A stretch of 64,000 nt of DNA. Source: Allium sativum (lineage: Eukaryota; Streptophyta; Magnoliopsida; Asparagales; Amaryllidaceae). Position numbers and translations under genes: made by a program. Each line of letters begins with the position of its first letter. The stretch's first letter is position 1. The notes beneath the pieces are model-generated. The model was not told the origin of the DNA and did not search any database. It saw only the letters and a program-made list of their open reading frames with translations. Of the stretch, positions 12,828 through 25,301 are shown piece by piece. The stretch is taken from assembly GCA_030737875.1 (NCBI GenBank), contig CM060926.1, positions 160,653,579-160,717,578 on the forward strand. The letters run 5' to 3'.

Positions 12828-15800
12828 TGTAATGTCCCGATTTTCAGCGACTATGTATAACAATAAACATTTATTTATAAAAGAGTTAATTAAATTTGAA
12901 ATTTAATCAAAATAGTAGATAAGATTTAGTAACTTTAATCTAAAACCTAGGTATGAATACATATGTATAAAAGTGTACATATGAAAATAGTATTACATAT
13001 TGGAGAGGATAACAAGTAAATATTTGTTTTTATTGTAATTAGAATTCGAATATGTATTACTTAAGAAAATTTAAATAACTTTTCAAATGTGAATCCTGTG
13101 CATATGATTAAAACGTGATAAGTATATACACATAGATATATGTTTAAATCAATACAACTTGCATATATGTGTATGATATTAAGTTAAAACATAACTGTTA
13201 TCCAAATTATCACCATAGGACAAAAATATTGTGTATATAAAAGACAATACAACCTGTAAGTAAGCCATATGTAATATAGAAACATGATTTTCTTTTTAAT
13301 CCGAATGGTCACTACAGGTTAGCTTTTACTGCATATACAAAACAACAAAAAAGAATTGAAACATTAATATAATTTAACTCGTGAAAAAGGGGCTGCAAAT
13401 CTAATAAGCTGCAAATATGTATGTTGTTTCCTAAACAAAGAAGTACAAATTTTAATGAGATGTGTTGTATGTAATCTCTTTTCAGATTTCGCTAAACTAG
13501 CCTAAGTGCTGCAGCTAAAATATAAACTAACAGTCATCTACTGTATATTTCAGCAAAGCTAAACAAACATGGTTGGAAAAATATTTGGCTGCCTACATTA
13601 ATTTGATTTGGCCTAAGAAAAGATGACATGTCTCTAGAAACTAAGCAATAGTACAAAGTAGGGTATATTTTTATAATTAGCATGTGAAACCAAATCAAAT
13701 AGGGCTAAAGCTAAAGCCTAAATATGTTTTTCAACCATTCCATCTGTAGTGTAGATACACAGCAAACATTTAATGAGGCTAAATATTTTAATACATAAAT
13801 GTGCCTATAAATACAACATAACCCATTCACTTTTGACACAAAAACAATCGAACCAGTGAAGATAAAACAAGAAGCTGATACTAAGAACAGGGGAAAGCTA
13901 AACCTGTGAGTAAACTAATTTGTTTAATCTTTACTCTAGAACTGCTGTTTCCATTATGAGTTAATGTCAATGTTGTTTGTGTATAGAACTCTGTATAAAT
14001 CATACTGCTAAAGTATCATGATCTGAAAACACATACCGGAAGATAAACTTGCCTGTAAACATTCCTTTACACTCTGATTAACTCCTAGCAAATGATCGTA
14101 TAGATTAGCAATGTGTATTTATAACTGTACGAATATTCCTTTGGGTGGTTAGCTTATCCGTTATGAAGTTAAGACCAGTCATGAACACCCCTGTTTTGCT
14201 AGAAAATAGTCATACAAAATTCTCACATTATGTCTTTGAATGCAAGAGTGTATACTCTAAAGTGCTTCACAGATATGGAAATGAATCACTGTAATGTACA
14301 TTAATGTACGAAAGGAAAACCAGAGAAAGCAATATACTGTCTATTAACCAATATTATAACATGAAAATCAAATCTCTCAGAATCATGCTTTACGTATATG
14401 GATGGAATCATAATACAAAACGATGATTTTTAGTGGTAATTTCGTGATTTTTAACACAATGGTCATCGAGAATTATTGGGATGATCGGAAAACCATATTA
14501 AAGAAAATTCCGGCGATCCCTTGGATCGAGTGTCGTTGTGTGAGGCATGGGGGAGCATGGAGACCCAGTAATCATAGGAAAAATAGTAGATGATTTTTGT
14601 ATTTCATAGATTTTGCAAACCAGACGAAAATAGGGTTCATGGGTTCTTTTTGGGTGTACGTGGTTCATCGGAGAACCGCACCTCGACGGCGATGACTGGA
14701 GGTTGCGCACCAAGGGAGATCGACGCAGGGGGATGTCACGGTGACGTGGTATGAGTTGGACAGGTTCTGATGAAAGAGGAAGGAACAGTCGAAGGTTTCT
14801 TCGATGAAACCCATTCGTTAATGAAGAAGCAATACAGTGAAAACACCGTAGCAACTCTGGCGATCGGATTGGAGGATGGTGACGAGGTCAGGAGGTGATG
14901 GGCGATGTGTCTGGAGGATCACGAAGGATGGATGGGGTCTCGATGGCCTGTACACGTGCACCATGTACGGGTGTGGGCATCAGCAAGAAGAAGAAGTGGT
15001 ACTAGGCATGGCATGGAGTTTTCGTGGTGAACAGACGTGTATGGCAAGTGGTACTTTGGTACTTTGGCAAAAGGAGTTGGCACTAGGCTAGAGCGTGTGA
15101 TTTGGAGGTGATCAGATAGGTGCGGCATAGTTTTTGACAAATATGGTACTTTGTCAACATGGTACTTGGCAAGGTGATCGCGCATGTGGTTTGCATGGCG
15201 ATCCAGCGTGTGTGGCACGTGAATTTGAAGTGGGGAAGCTGGTACTTTGGCAAGCGGTACTGCGTATTTGGTAGTAGGATGGAACATGGGTTTTCGAGTG
15301 GATTTTGCGTGCGCAGCATGGTGATTTTGGGGTGGTACTTTGGCAAAGGATTTTGGACGGGGTTTTAATTAAAACTAGTTTAAAATAAATAGAAAACCAA
15401 ATAAAAATAAAGGGGAAAAATAAAAATAAATAAATGGAGATTTTTAATTTAATAAGATCGAAAGAAATGAAATATCTTGGCAAGTGGAAGGAAGGAAAAT
15501 AGCAGGGAAATCGAATGCAGAAGCTTGGTTTAAGAGTTTTCGACAAGTTTAAAAATAGAAAAAAAAAGAGAAAATTATAAATTAAGTTATTTATAATTAT
15601 AAAAAGATAATTTACAAGTATAACAAAAGGTATAAAATGTCGTATAAACAAGCAGACATTTTAAAGTAAAATACTGTGTGCGAGGCGCACATTTTAGTTG
15701 TTCGTTGTAAAAGACAGTCAAATATCTGGAATTTAAACAATACAGAAATATGTGATTCTGTTTGGTCAAAGCTTAAAAATTAAAGAGTATACAATGTGAA

Positions 15801-17255
15801 AAGTATATCTAATTCAGTCATTTTGAGTTGATAATCATTTCCATTGAACAATGAATAGTAGAATTGTCTCTTAATTATCGACTAACCATAAAAGACATTA
15901 CGCTAATCATTTCGAAGAGTCCGGAATTAATAATCCACTTTGATTTGATTTATACGTCATGGTTCAGAGATTATTGAAGATAATTGAAGACAGAGATATG
16001 CAAGGGCTATTTGTTTACAGAATAGTGCCTTTGGTTTGTCCAGTCCCAGGATAACTTGTATGGACGAATGTCTGACAGAGTATTCCTAATAGATCACGTA
16101 AGACGATCTTTTCAAGGTATTTCGTCTGGTGGCAGAGAAATTCGTTTCTCTTAGCTTTTATACCCGTAATATTTTTGGAAAGATAAACTAGTGATTGATG
16201 GGTCTGGCGATGTGGCATTCAAAGTGAATGGTGACCAGATGTGCTAGAAGATAAATGTAGCCTCAAAGCCTCACAACCAGGAAAAGACAAAAATCGGGCA
16301 GGCAGCATGGCTAGGTGAGTCATTCCCAAGCACGGTGTATTACCACTATCTAGAGAAATTCCTTTTTGTCTTCTCATCTATATTTCGCTGCTGCAGCATT
16401 CGGTAGCGGTTGCTGATAAACTGTGGGGTAGTAATATATTCGCTACACCCAAGCTAAATGAGTGGGCAGTCATGTGTAGCTGGGTTGCAAGACGTTCTTG
16501 TTAAACCTTAGTGTATCCCCTCTAGAGTACACTAATCGGCAGGTGGTCCCATACCTTGTCTGTTGGAATCCAATCTCCAATAAGAGCCCGCGGTTTTTGA
16601 TTTTATATTATATATATGTGGAGCGTGAGATGCAAGCATTCCGCTAGATGGTTATTTATTTGATAAGGACTATTATAATATCAGATGATTTTGATATCAA
16701 AAATGTTTTGGGTTATAGTAAGGTAAAAACCGTCCATGTTTATGTGTGGCTGGTCTTACTATTATCTTTTCTTTCGAAATGTTTTCGAATGTTAAATGAA
16801 TATGTGCTCATAAGAGAATAACCCGTTCGGTGTTAAGAATTGATCATTTGAACTATTTTAAATTTGTTTACTCACACCAGTCCCCTGACAGACCCAGAGT
16901 TTATTTTTCTGTGTTTTCCTAAACTCTTGGGTACTCATAACACTTATTATGGGTAGACAAGTGATCTAGGTAGTCAATGGAAATTCTTTGGAGTATTTTG
17001 GACTGGAAATCATGGAGTTGGCTTATTAGTTATATCTATATCTAAGTATCAAGTTTGTACGTTGTATTGGGCCCGTAATCTTGTATAATGTATTATGATG
17101 AAGTTTCTATGATGTAACAGACTCTGATATGTAATATTATATTTTGTTAAATTCCGCTGTGAGATTCTGATGTTCTTGTTAGTTCTTTTCTCTATCTATT
17201 TCATTTCTTAAATAATGACACGACTTCCGAGGTCATTGAAAGTCGGGCCGTTACA
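12828..17255 (+). repeat. 3' LTR of giant-LTR element
   Basis: This 4428-bp LTR starts TGTAATGTCCCG and ends GGGCCGTTACA, followed by CATGG. Its 3' end (about 16880-17255) contains CCTGACAGACCC and runs through a T-rich stretch. That is the normal arrangement of these families, as in 2990-3417 and the reverse of 52122-52510. This suggests it keeps the original U5, whereas the 5' LTR has been altered. Confidence 0.9.
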
Positions 17256-18796
17256 CATGGAAATAAGAAGAATAAATCAAAATTATTATACCTTGTGAGA
17301 GAATGCTAGGAAATAAGAACAAATCAATTGCAATTTACTTGAAAGTTTGATTTTCTAATCAAATGCCGTTTAATTTGAAAAGGGAATTGGGGAAATGTTT
17401 GAGTTCGAGAAGATGGAGGAATAGAGAAAGCAAGAGACCGAATTTGGGTCTCTGGAAATGCAACAACTAAAGTTGTGTGTTGTAATGTTTTTTGTCCTTC
17501 CTTTCTTTTTTTCTTTTTTTTAAGTTTATAAATCCAGTGGGGTCGGTCTACCCCACTGGATCCATGCTGAGTACGTCCTTGGTCATGGTCATTATAATTA
17601 TTATTAAAAAAAATGATAATATATGACTTAGAAGCAAAAATAATATAGGAGATTGATTTTTTTCCAATAAGAATAATACAAAACATAATGAAAACACATT
17701 CTGAATTTGACAAGCAAGGACGGAGCTACATATAAGAGACCCTAGCCTATGGCCTGGGTTGGATTTATAAACTCGCATATGCATAGTGATAATCTCATAT
17801 AGAAATATTGGCGTTCCCTTTTGGCATTCATTCTCCCAATAAAACCAGAATTGTATTATATATTCTTGGATTAGGTCTATCATTAGGCTTATATTAAAAT
17901 CTTTTAAGTTTATATTATATTCCACAAAAATAAAGAAAGCATAGTGATAAGTTAGGAAAATCCAAAGAGCAATAAGAAATTAGTAGTGATCCATTATCAA
18001 ATTTTATAATTCATGTTTATAAGCGAGGTACATCTGTTTGCATATTCACATTTGCATGGAATCATTTACAGTTGTATCAATAATCAACAATTTTTTTTCA
18101 TGGTATATACATTCAGTGCCATTTTTATACGTACAATCCTAGCCTGAGATGATTTAAAATCCTGGCTATGTCCCAGTTGACAAGGACATGTTCTAACCTA
18201 GAAGAGAACACGTGTTTATGTGAATGAACATGCATTCGTAAGTAGATCAGAACTTTATAATGATCAAGATTTCAAATGGGAGCAGTTCAAAATTTTAAAT
18301 TAGATAATTACAGTAAATACGTTTAGTTGAACGAAATGAATGGATACTTCTTCGTGACGAAATGAGTTACGGAGATTATCATATTTCTCATTGTCGCATT
18401 ATTGTTTTAGCCTTTTAGAATTATTATTTTTTGGGATTATTAAAGAGACACTAGTTTTTGATAAGGGAGGTACAATTTTGGAGGAACTTCACCTTAAAAT
18501 AAAATAGTTATGTGATAGATGCAATAGAGCAACTTGAGCGACATATTGTTTTACCCATGTTCGAAGAAAATTAAACAACACCCCATTAAAAACATAAAAT
18601 AAAATCATAATCGATAAACCTAAAACTAAATTTGGAAGGGTCTGATCAAAATGGAAAAAAATATCATAAAATGGTGGTTGTCGAGCGAAAAATGTTGCAT
18701 AACGTAGGTGATAATGAGATTATGTTTTATTATAGTACCAGTTGGCTACAGTTTTTAGCACCTCTAATTTTATGAATACTTGAAAATAAAAATACT
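17256..18796. other. Unassigned AT-rich DNA with a perfect stem-loop
   Basis: No gene is supported. Frames at 17324-17713 and 17548-17925 (minus) are low-complexity. A 12-bp perfect inverted repeat (ATCCAGTGGGGT / ACCCCACTGGAT, six-base loop) lies at 17532-17561. The remainder is A/T-rich sequence without recognisable domains. Confidence 0.5.
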
Positions 18797-18999
18797 TATC
18801 CGCAGCAGTAGCCCAGTAGTTAAGGACTTGTACCATGGTAACAGTGATATGGGTTCGAAACTCGAAATGACATGCTAAGAGCTTACCATGTACATACGCT
18901 AAGATCATCCACTTACATGGTGCTCGCGGACCGGGCTAGGTGCACTAGGGAGAGTTTTATGACTCCGGTCGGTTTCCCCTTGAACAAAATCGAAAAAAT
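18797..18999 (+). mobile_element. Complete tRNA-derived SINE with 14-bp target duplication
   Basis: A pol III-type head contains an A box-like TAGCCCAGTAGTTAAGG and a B box-like GGGTTCGAAACTC. It is followed by a non-tRNA body including CCGGTCGGTTTCCCCTTG and an A-rich tail. The unit is flanked by identical 14-base direct repeats AAAATAAAAATACT at 18783-18796 and 19000-19013. The length of about 203 bp fits plant Au-like SINEs. The exact family was not confirmed. SINEs encode no protein and rely on a LINE for retroposition. Confidence 0.85.
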
Positions 19000-19013
19000 A
19001 AAATAAAAATACT

Positions 19014-19405
19014 ACCAAAAATTAAAGTCCTTTTGAATGTGCCACTATTCTAATAAGCAATATTTTACTGATAAACAGGTATACTTTAACAAAAGGATTG
19101 AGAACTTAGTATTTCCTTTTATGCTGGACCTTGCTAAATTTAACAATAACACTGGAGTAATAAAACAAACTAACAAATCCTACCGAATATGAAGCAGATA
19201 ATCCTAAGAACTGGCAATAATATTGATTTCATTTGAACAAGTTATAACTACTTTTAAATTTATGACAACATCAACTAATGCAACAAAATCCCAAATTTAT
19301 ATATACTTATAATATTGATAAATATAAGTTTTCTACTAAAATTACAAAATTTAATTTGCAACATACTACTAATTATCCCAAAAATTGTGTATAAAAGAGA
19401 TATTA
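19014..19405. other. AT-rich spacer
   Basis: No gene or element is recognised. Just beyond its right edge, the unit GTAAAAGAGATATT repeats in tandem (about 19393-19446) at the 3' side of the minus-strand reading frame. Confidence 0.5.
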
Positions 19406-21526
19406 TCAATGTAAAAGAGATATTATCAATGTAAAAGAGATATTCTCTCTAGCTCTTCTACGCGAAGAACGAGAATGGGAGATAGACGGCTGGAGCAAAG
19501 CCTCGCTAGCTTCGGGGAATCCAAAAGAATCCCCGAGACCCAAATTGAAATATGACGAGAGAGACCGGGAACTACCGGATCTCAAAGAACAAGAATTCTT
19601 AGTTAGTCGAGATAGACGATCATTAATGATCACTATCTCGTCCTTACTAAGCATAGGGAGAGACAAGGGAGCGGGAGGCAAAACAGAAACTAGAGAGGAA
19701 CATGACGGAGGAATCGAAAAAGGAGGAGCGGGCATAAATGTTGGATACGTCAAAAGGCACATCCCAAGATCCTCTATGAACATTACCAGAGCCGAACTGT
19801 CATCAGAATGACAGCCCCGCAAAGACGGTAACGTTCCGACAACCGAGCCCAAAGAGTCAACATAGTGCAAAGGTTTAAACGGTCGGTAATCTACCTGGCA
19901 ACACATACATTGGCCCATTACTGGACTCAATATATGGCTACCACAAGGAGACTGCCAGGACCGACAAACCAATACCTTATGAGGCGACTGACAACTATAC
20001 CCAAAACCCACAAATCTTAGCCACATATCTAAATTCTCCAGCGACACGATGAAGACAACGTTGCGGAGACTAAGAAATCCCACGAGAATGATAGCCAACA
20101 CTGAAAACCCCACAACCAGGCAATGAACCTGAACCATCAATGAACAATGGGAACAAGAGAAGGTAGAAGAAAATAACCAGCAAGGAATACTGGTTACCAC
20201 CAAACCACCCCCTACAAAGGACAACTCAACCGAAACAGTAGGAGCACAATAAACCAGACTGGAAACAACCAACGGTTGAACACTGGAGAGCGAGACAGCA
20301 CCAACAAATGGTGTAACAACATGCAACAAAGAAGAAAATTCACCACACGCAACAGGAACAATTGCAACATAAAAATGCACCACAACTGGAAGATCAGAAT
20401 CATAGAAGATTCTAAAAAAGAATTCAGGAAATACCTGACTCCAAGAGATCCCAGCGTTACAGTCAAAATGCCTTACCTGCACACCATGCAAAAGAACAGC
20501 CACCACTTCGTATCCTCCCACCATAACAGCTGAGACCACCGCCTTATCTGAACCAACCACCACCAATGCCGTTGACAACAGAGCTGCACCAACCATTGCC
20601 ACTTCCTCCATGGTATCCTCCTGCCTCAAGATACAAGGAGCAGACCAGCTACTAAGAAATCCCACTTCGCAAGACTTTTCAGAACCATCCCCCGCTGAAC
20701 AGATCAAGAGAACTCCAGAAGCAACATGAACATCAACAACGTCCCTAGGGGCAACAAAACCTGTCTTCATACTCTCAAGGCCTTGCACCGAAGCAACTTC
20801 CCCTAAGGCAGAAAAGGAATTACTAATGCTAAGCTCCAAGGGAGGAAGTGGACCAGTCGATAACTCGTAAGAAGATCTTGAAACAACAGCAGCCTTCTTT
20901 CTCTTATTCCTCGAACCACACTGTTGCCGACTGCGCCGACGAAGAACCTTCGCATAAGCAGTGGAAATAGGTGGCTCAACCATGGCCTCCGCTATAGAGG
21001 AATCAGGTGAGGTGATTAAATCGCCAGCCCCATTTGGTTCAGCAGTAGCAACTTTGGCAAAGCCGGCCCCAAAAACTCCACCACAAACAAGAGATCCAAC
21101 ATTACAACCATGAACTGCCACGATCGGAGCCACGCCTGACGATTTGAAGCTTAACCGAGGGTTGAAGGGGGTGGTCAAATCCCGCTGACCTCGAGAAACT
21201 TCAGGACCACGACGATAAACCGATGCCACGCTAGAGCAGAGGACTGCATCCCCACGTGGAGGCAGATCACACATCAACCCAGAGAAAACTGGGGTAAGTT
21301 CCAGAAACTTGTTCTCCACAACCAAGAAGCGATGTCACAAAAGTTCAGCAAAAGATGTCAGTGAGAAAAGTCGAACCTCAAACGAAGCTACATCAGTAAA
21401 AACCAGAGAAATTGGACCTTCCACTACCGCCAAAATTGCGTTCGCAATTGCGGCGAAACTAGGGCACGATTGGAAGCAGGATCCAGATGCCACATAAGCA
21501 CCAGAAAGAGGACACAGAGACATTCC
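19406..21526 (-). pseudogene. Long minus-strand reading frame of unknown function, broken by one TGA
   Basis: One reading frame runs from an ATG at 21526 to 19406 and is interrupted only by a TGA at 21335-21337. Below that stop it continues for about 640 codons; the first ATG after the stop is at 21274. Base composition is clearly less AT-rich than the flanks, as in coding DNA. The predicted protein is rich in Ser, Val and Leu. A basic patch (KVLRRRSRQQ, RNKRKKAA) is followed by SISNSFSALGE, and the C-terminus is again basic (SRSSRRRARE). The NSFSALGE-type motif after a basic patch recalls the gag-like first ORF of plant LINEs. However, I see no CCHC knuckle, endonuclease or RT, and no poly(A) tail. 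I do not recognise the product. A host exon with a stop-gained allele is the alternative. Confidence 0.45.
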
Positions 21527-22719
21527 CAAACTTCTGTGGAGCAACAGAGACTGAGCGATGTGAAGAACAACAGCGGCGAACAATAACCAGTAACACTATA
21601 AAGAAAATTCAGAAAGAGAGAAAGAGAATAGCCTGATTGAGAGAGAAAGTTAGAAAGCGGTAGCCATTTTTTACCATTGTTTTTTTTAGTATGTGCCCAC
21701 TTGACAATGTTTAGTTAACTTTGTACCATGGCATCCTCACAATTAATATAACGTTACCATTGGTGATTGGTTTTTTAATGTAATACAAAATTGACATGTG
21801 TAAAAGACTTTACATTAAAATCTTAGGAGGGTTGAAGATGCTCTTAGTAGCCAACCATTCAATTCAGCCACTAATTTGGAGAAAATATATATTTAAAAAT
21901 TGTCAGGATTATTTAAACAAACCTATTACCTATGGTTCCTTTTGGAAAAGAATTTTTTTTTTATTAACTATGGGCAATGGTAGCAGGGCCAAACACTTGG
22001 AACACAGAAGGACACAATGCTTCATGCTGGACGTATAACGTTGTAATTTTTTGGAGATGTCACAAGCGAAAGGTTTCCGTTTATTAATTCGAATTTTAGG
22101 GAGAAGAAAAAAAAGTAAGTTTAACCTTATTTAGGTAGATTAAGAGAGTACACTGGAAACACAAGAAAATGTAAGGATTTGAAAGAAAAAAGAGAGCAGA
22201 TGATCAGGTTATTAAATTATTATTATGATCCTTTGAATTTCACTCTTTTTAAATGAGTCTTGTTAATATGTGTCTTAAGAGCTCTTGACACGCTTTTTTG
22301 TCGAAGCTGTCATACGTCAAGTATTGCTGAGCGACGCGCTCAAACATCAAAAAACAAAAAGCAGCGGGATTGAAGTTGCGTCGCAAACACAAGGAGACCC
22401 GAAACCTCTATCAGACGGCCTCTTTCGGACCCAATGAACTCTTAGTCAAACCGTCATCTGAGCCGAAGGCGAGCCGTCAAGCGGGTCCAGGCGCAGCGCC
22501 GGTGGGTTCCGAGGCCCCATATTCCCGGCGGCGTTAGACCTAGCCGGTTAGGTCGAACCAGTGGGCACCACCCAATTCATCTGATTTTATCCATGCCGGA
22601 AACCCAGATCCCTTCACTTTGGACTAGCAAAGCCGTAGATTCCCTCACTTCACATTTAAAAACTTTGACTCACTCGACAACACGATTTTGGTCCCCTCCT
22701 TCATCAAATTCGTATCCTC
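21527..22719. other. Unassigned; includes a GC-richer patch at 22260-22600
   Basis: The first part (21590-21670) is GA-rich and could be the leader of the minus-strand frame. GGGTTGAAGATGCTCTTAG at about 21828-21846 resembles the inner side of a common plant MITE end, but no partner was found. The patch 22260-22600 is much more GC-rich than its surroundings and contains CCGGCGGCGTTAGACC and AGGCGCAGCGCCGG. It may be an insert of different origin, such as organelle DNA, but I cannot identify it. Confidence 0.35.
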
Positions 22720-23113
22720 CGGTGGGGTGCGAATTCCGCACCCCCTTGGTGGGGTGCGAATTTTCTGTAGAGGGGCCTTGATTTGGGTGCGAATTTAAGG
22801 GGTTATGGTCCCATTTTCTACCTTCTCCCACCTAATCTTCCTCCTATAAATATCCCAACCATTGGATTTTATTTGGATCTTTCTCACTTGGAATTTTGGA
22901 CCTTGAGAGCTCCAAACACTCATTAATGGCTTCCAACACCATCACCATTGTCATTGGAGAAGACATGGATAATTAAAACATAACATGTATGTTTTCCATC
23001 AATACTTGAAATTAACAAGGATTGTCATGCTACTTTTGACCTGGATATTGTTGACCAAGTCAACGCTTCTCAACGAAGAAGAAGAAGGGCAATTTAGTCA
23101 AAATGTAGAACAA

Positions 23114-23149
<36 letters not shown>

Positions 23150-23345
23150 TGTTGTCCTATTGTAACACTTTGAACTTAGCTATTGTCCGGACTTTACAAC
23201 TTTGTAATCGAATGATTATAAAGTGGGCGTAGGTATTAGTACCGAACCACTATAAAGTCTGTGTCTCTCCGCATTTACATTATTTACTGTTTATTTGGAT
23301 AAATGTACACACATACACATTGAGTATTGGCGTACGACAATTTTG
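22720..23345 (+). repeat. Possible solo LTR or LTR end
   Basis: The stretch contains a promoter-like CCTCCTATAAATATCCCAAC at 22849-22868. Further on are GTAGGTATTAGTACCGAACCACTATAAAGTCTGTGTCTC and a T/A-rich end near TTGGCGTACGAC. This last combination resembles the 3' end of many plant Copia-type LTRs. No matching second LTR, primer site or target duplication is visible, so it is at best a solo or truncated LTR. A (TA)n microsatellite lies at about 23117-23150. Confidence 0.3.
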
Positions 23346-24719
23346 TTCGTCAACAAGAGCATATGTTAAAGATTGTATCAACGCGGTAAAAAGGACAAAA
23401 TAAAAGAAGAAGAAGCAATTTAGTTAAATAATTTGTTCTTACATCATAATAAATCGTGGATTATTTGTCTAATTTCATTATTCTTAACATGTGTTTTTAG
23501 AGCAACTTCCTTTTATAAAATATAAAATGATAAAACAGACAGCTGAAATAATTATTTTATCTTTTTAATAATACTTATCATTCTTAATATTTTCTCTTAG
23601 GTGATCGCATTAACGAAGCACTCTACGGGGAGGCAATGAGGCATGTGGTGAATCATTGCTAATATATGATTTCCAGTGCATTTGAAGTATGGCACTAAGC
23701 AGTATGTTTTATAATACGAAAGACGATGATGATACGAATCATGAACACCAACATTCATCGTTGTGGATCTTTGTTTTTTAAGGTGTAGACGCACGCACAT
23801 GGAGAATGATCGTTAAAATTATGGTGGGCTGAAAGCATGGTAGGTAGCAAATGTGCACTAGCTAACGTGAGAAATGAAATGATGGCAGTATGCAATTATT
23901 CCGACTTCTAATTATGTCTAAATCGTTTTGTGATTTATATTTTAAGCAAGGTGGTACATTACTACTTATTAGTTTTTGGTCAAATTTATGTATGTGTACT
24001 TAATTTTACCCGTGTCAAAGTCAAATGTAGAATGATGCTGCATCAAAATTTAGTGCGAGCCTTAAGTACCATTTCTAAGTTTTGTTTCTCTTTTAATATT
24101 TTTATTTAAAAATAAAGGCTAAATTTTATTTAAGATCTCTAACTCTATTTAGAATATGAATGTAAATTATTTTGATGGTTCTAAAGTGGACCTCACACTT
24201 GTAGCTAGTTGTTCATTTGTGTTACCTCTTATTATGAAACGACGGTCAAAATAAAGCACCCCTACTCCCACATAGGACGCACGCATATGAGTTAACACAT
24301 TCATCCTTGTAACAAAAAGAATTCTCTGATATTACGAGTCTATCAACTCATATTTGTATTCTGCTCCTTCAATTTACTCCATGGTGCGGGTCTACTTATT
24401 CAAATCGATATTCCTACTTTAACAATATGCGAGGCAATCCTAACAAGCTCCTCCTGACTCGCATTCTACGGGTATCTTTTAAGTTATATTTTTGTGCGAA
24501 AATAGCTTGCAATTTTCTAACCTTTTTTGTTTTGTTTTTTTTAGGTTGCTATAATCTTCAGATTTTTTTTTATCGGATTGGACCGACTTTCCTCCTACTA
24601 ACACGGTAACGCGTTTAGTTTTGTGTTCCGTCTATAACAGTTTGGGCTTAGACAAAACAAAATAAACATATCTTCTTTCTCCATTAAGAAAATTCACAAC
24701 ATGAAATCTAAAGTAGATT
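23346..24719. other. Unassigned AT-rich DNA
   Basis: No domain, RNA gene or repeat boundary could be supported. Short frames such as 23597-23800 (minus) and 24427-24609 (plus) are not protein-like. The segment ends with a 17-18 base T tract at about 24719-24735, next to the decayed gypsy pol. Confidence 0.45.
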
Positions 24720-25301
24720 TTTTTTTTTTTTTTCGAGTGCAAATCTGAGTTGATTTATTTGTGCGAGAACTCGATTCGTACAAGACTGTTTTATCGTAGA
24801 AGTGCCTTGCTCAACTAAGCTAAAGCCTTTTCCTTGTGTGTCACGTCTGCCCCCACTCCATTCCAAATCTATAGTAAATGGAAAGTTAAATTTTTGCGTT
24901 GCTAGTATAGGTGTCGTGATCAATTAATGTTTCAATCTTTCCGGTTTCCAAGGCTTATTTGGCTTTTTCACTCCAATTAAATAATGTTTCTTCAAAATCT
25001 CACTTAAAGGCCTTGCAATTACACCGTAACCTCACATATTTCCTATAACACCTAATCAATCCAAGAAATCCTCTCAAAGCCATCAAATTTTCTGGAAATA
25101 GTCATTCAAATACTGCCTGCACATTGCTAGGATCAACAACAATGCCTTCTTAAGAGATATTATATCCTAAGCATTGGATAGAAATTTTAGCAAACTGACA
25201 TTTGGATAACTCTAACTGCAAAACGTGAAATTTTAAATCAACGTGTTCCAAATGCTCAGGCCAAGTCTGGCTGTAGATGCGTACATCATCAAATATACTA
25301 A

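Larger units (their letters stand above)
7990..17255 (+). mobile_element. Complete non-autonomous LTR retrotransposon with giant LTRs (chromovirus-derived)
   Basis: The element is bounded by identical 5-bp target duplications CATGG at 7985-7989 and 17256-17260. Both LTRs start TGTAATGTCCCGATT and end TTACA. A primer site TGGTATCAGAGC (initiator-Met tRNA) follows the first LTR. A polypurine tract preceded by TTTCGGGGACGAAATTC precedes the second. That motif is typical of the 3' end of Tekay/Del chromoviruses. Only 593 bp separates the LTRs, and there is no gag, protease, RT, RNase H or integrase reading frame. The two LTRs differ at roughly one base in twenty over the first 230 bases compared by eye, so insertion is not very recent. 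It must have been mobilised in trans. Confidence 0.93.

Noticed and set aside
21828..21846. MITE end (GGGTTGAAGATGCTCTTAG)
   Set aside because: Resembles common plant MITE ends but I could not find the opposite end or a target duplication.
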